From: JBJHBY01 sp050485745
GTDB taxonomy: Bacteria; Pseudomonadota; Gammaproteobacteria; Pseudomonadales; CAMLJR01
Assembly: GCA_050485745.1 (NCBI GenBank)
Contig: JBJHBY010000215.1
Span: 1-5,896 of the forward strand
DNA: 5,896 nucleotides
Direction of reading: 5' to 3'
The notes beneath the pieces were generated by a model, which was not told the origin of the DNA, made no database searches, and saw only the letters and a list, made by a program, of their open reading frames with translations. Positions 5,538 through 5,896 of the stretch are shown piece after piece. Both the position numbers and the translations under genes were made by a program. Numbering within the stretch: position 1 is the stretch's first letter; the number at the start of each line of letters is the position of its first letter.

Positions 5538-5896
5538 TCAGTCCAGGCCTTCACTCTCCAGCAGCCATTCGGCGCCATCCCCGCCGAGGGTGGACACCAG
5601 CACAGGGAGCGCCTCGCGCAACTGCTGCGCCAGCGTCCACGGCGGGTTGATCACCAGCATGCCACTGCCATGCATGCCCTGGGCCGCGGGGGCCGCGACC
5701 TGCAGGCGCACATCCAGCCAGGCGGGGGCGAGGCCGCGCAGCCGGCGCGGCAACTGCAGCGCCTCCGGGCGCTGCAGCAGCGGGTACCAGACGGCATAGA
5801 CCCCGACAGCGAAACGCTTCAGTGCCTCGCGCAGAGCGGCGGGAATACGATGGTAATCCGCCTTGACCTCATAGCTCGGATCGATCAGCACCAGGC
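5538..5896 (-). CDS. rlmJ: 23S rRNA (adenine(2030)-N(6))-methyltransferase RlmJ, C-terminal part (5' end outside window)
   Basis: RlmJ (YhiR) methylates N6 of A2030 in 23S rRNA using SAM. About 118 C-terminal residues are visible out of roughly 280 in E. coli. The frame begins LVLIDPSYEVKADY, where the catalytic motif IV is D-P-S-Y instead of the E. coli D-P-P-Y. It continues with LKRFAVGVYAVWYPLL, which matches the E. coli YKRFATGTYALWYPVV segment. GMHGSGMLVINPPWTL is the characteristic C-terminal strand and loop. The frame is open to the window edge, so the gene continues beyond 5896. A GTG at 5891-5889 is internal and lies inside the conserved strand before the catalytic motif, so it is not the start. 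The stop is TGA at 5540-5538, 112 bp upstream of the monooxygenase start. The two genes are co-directional but functionally unrelated. Confidence 0.93.
   Translation of the reverse strand, partial: LVLIDPSYEVKADYHRIPAALREALKRFAVGVYAVWYPLLQRPEALQLPRRLRGLAPAWLDVRLQVAAPAAQGMHGSGMLVINPPWTLAQQLREALPVLVSTLGGDGAEWLLESEGLD

Noticed and set aside
3440..5650. Plus-strand open frame of 736 codons
   Set aside because: It is antisense to the monooxygenase, which has all its family motifs. The translation is rich in H, R, G and Q with no recognisable domain, as expected for an antisense frame in GC-rich DNA.
5538..5891. Complete 117-residue gene starting at GTG 5891
   Set aside because: The GTG is inside the conserved strand leading to the RlmJ catalytic motif, and the frame is open to the window edge.

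Overview
The window looks like ordinary chromosome from a GC-rich gammaproteobacterium. The best markers are a full-length bifunctional HldE very close to the Escherichia coli protein as I remember it, and the C-terminal part of RlmJ (YhiR type). A marine, Halieaceae/Cellvibrionales-like host would suit the mix of a Baeyer-Villiger monooxygenase and a PaaI-type thioesterase, but that placement is inference. I see no insertion sequence, phage gene, CRISPR array, tRNA or rRNA.

Layout: (1) 1-141 (+) is the tail of an unrecognised gene that meets hldE head-on, 11 bp apart, with a hairpin across its stop codon. (2) 153-1580 (-) is hldE, for ADP-heptose synthesis. (3) 1581-1742 is a divergent promoter region. 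(4) 1743-2354 (+) is a small class I SAM-dependent methyltransferase of the Methyltransf_24 type. (5) 2355-2686 is a 332-bp gap between convergent genes. It holds three related REP-like palindromes and an imperfect 41-bp tandem repeat, but no gene. (6) 2687-3373 (-) is a 228-residue hotdog-fold (PaaI-like) thioesterase. (7) 3488-5425 (-) is a 645-residue flavin monooxygenase of the 4-hydroxyacetophenone monooxygenase (HAPMO) type. (8) 5538-5896 (-) is the C-terminal part of rlmJ, cut by the window end.

How they work together: hldE and rlmJ are housekeeping genes for LPS inner-core sugar supply and 23S rRNA methylation. The monooxygenase and thioesterase lie in the same direction, 114 bp apart, and could serve one ketone- or acyl-degradation route, although each has its own plausible promoter. 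The methyltransferase has no informative partner. I found no convincing new multi-gene system. The most interesting signals are the REP-like cluster, whose inner stems covary around a constant bulged C, and an altered last position in the Baeyer-Villiger fingerprint of the monooxygenase.
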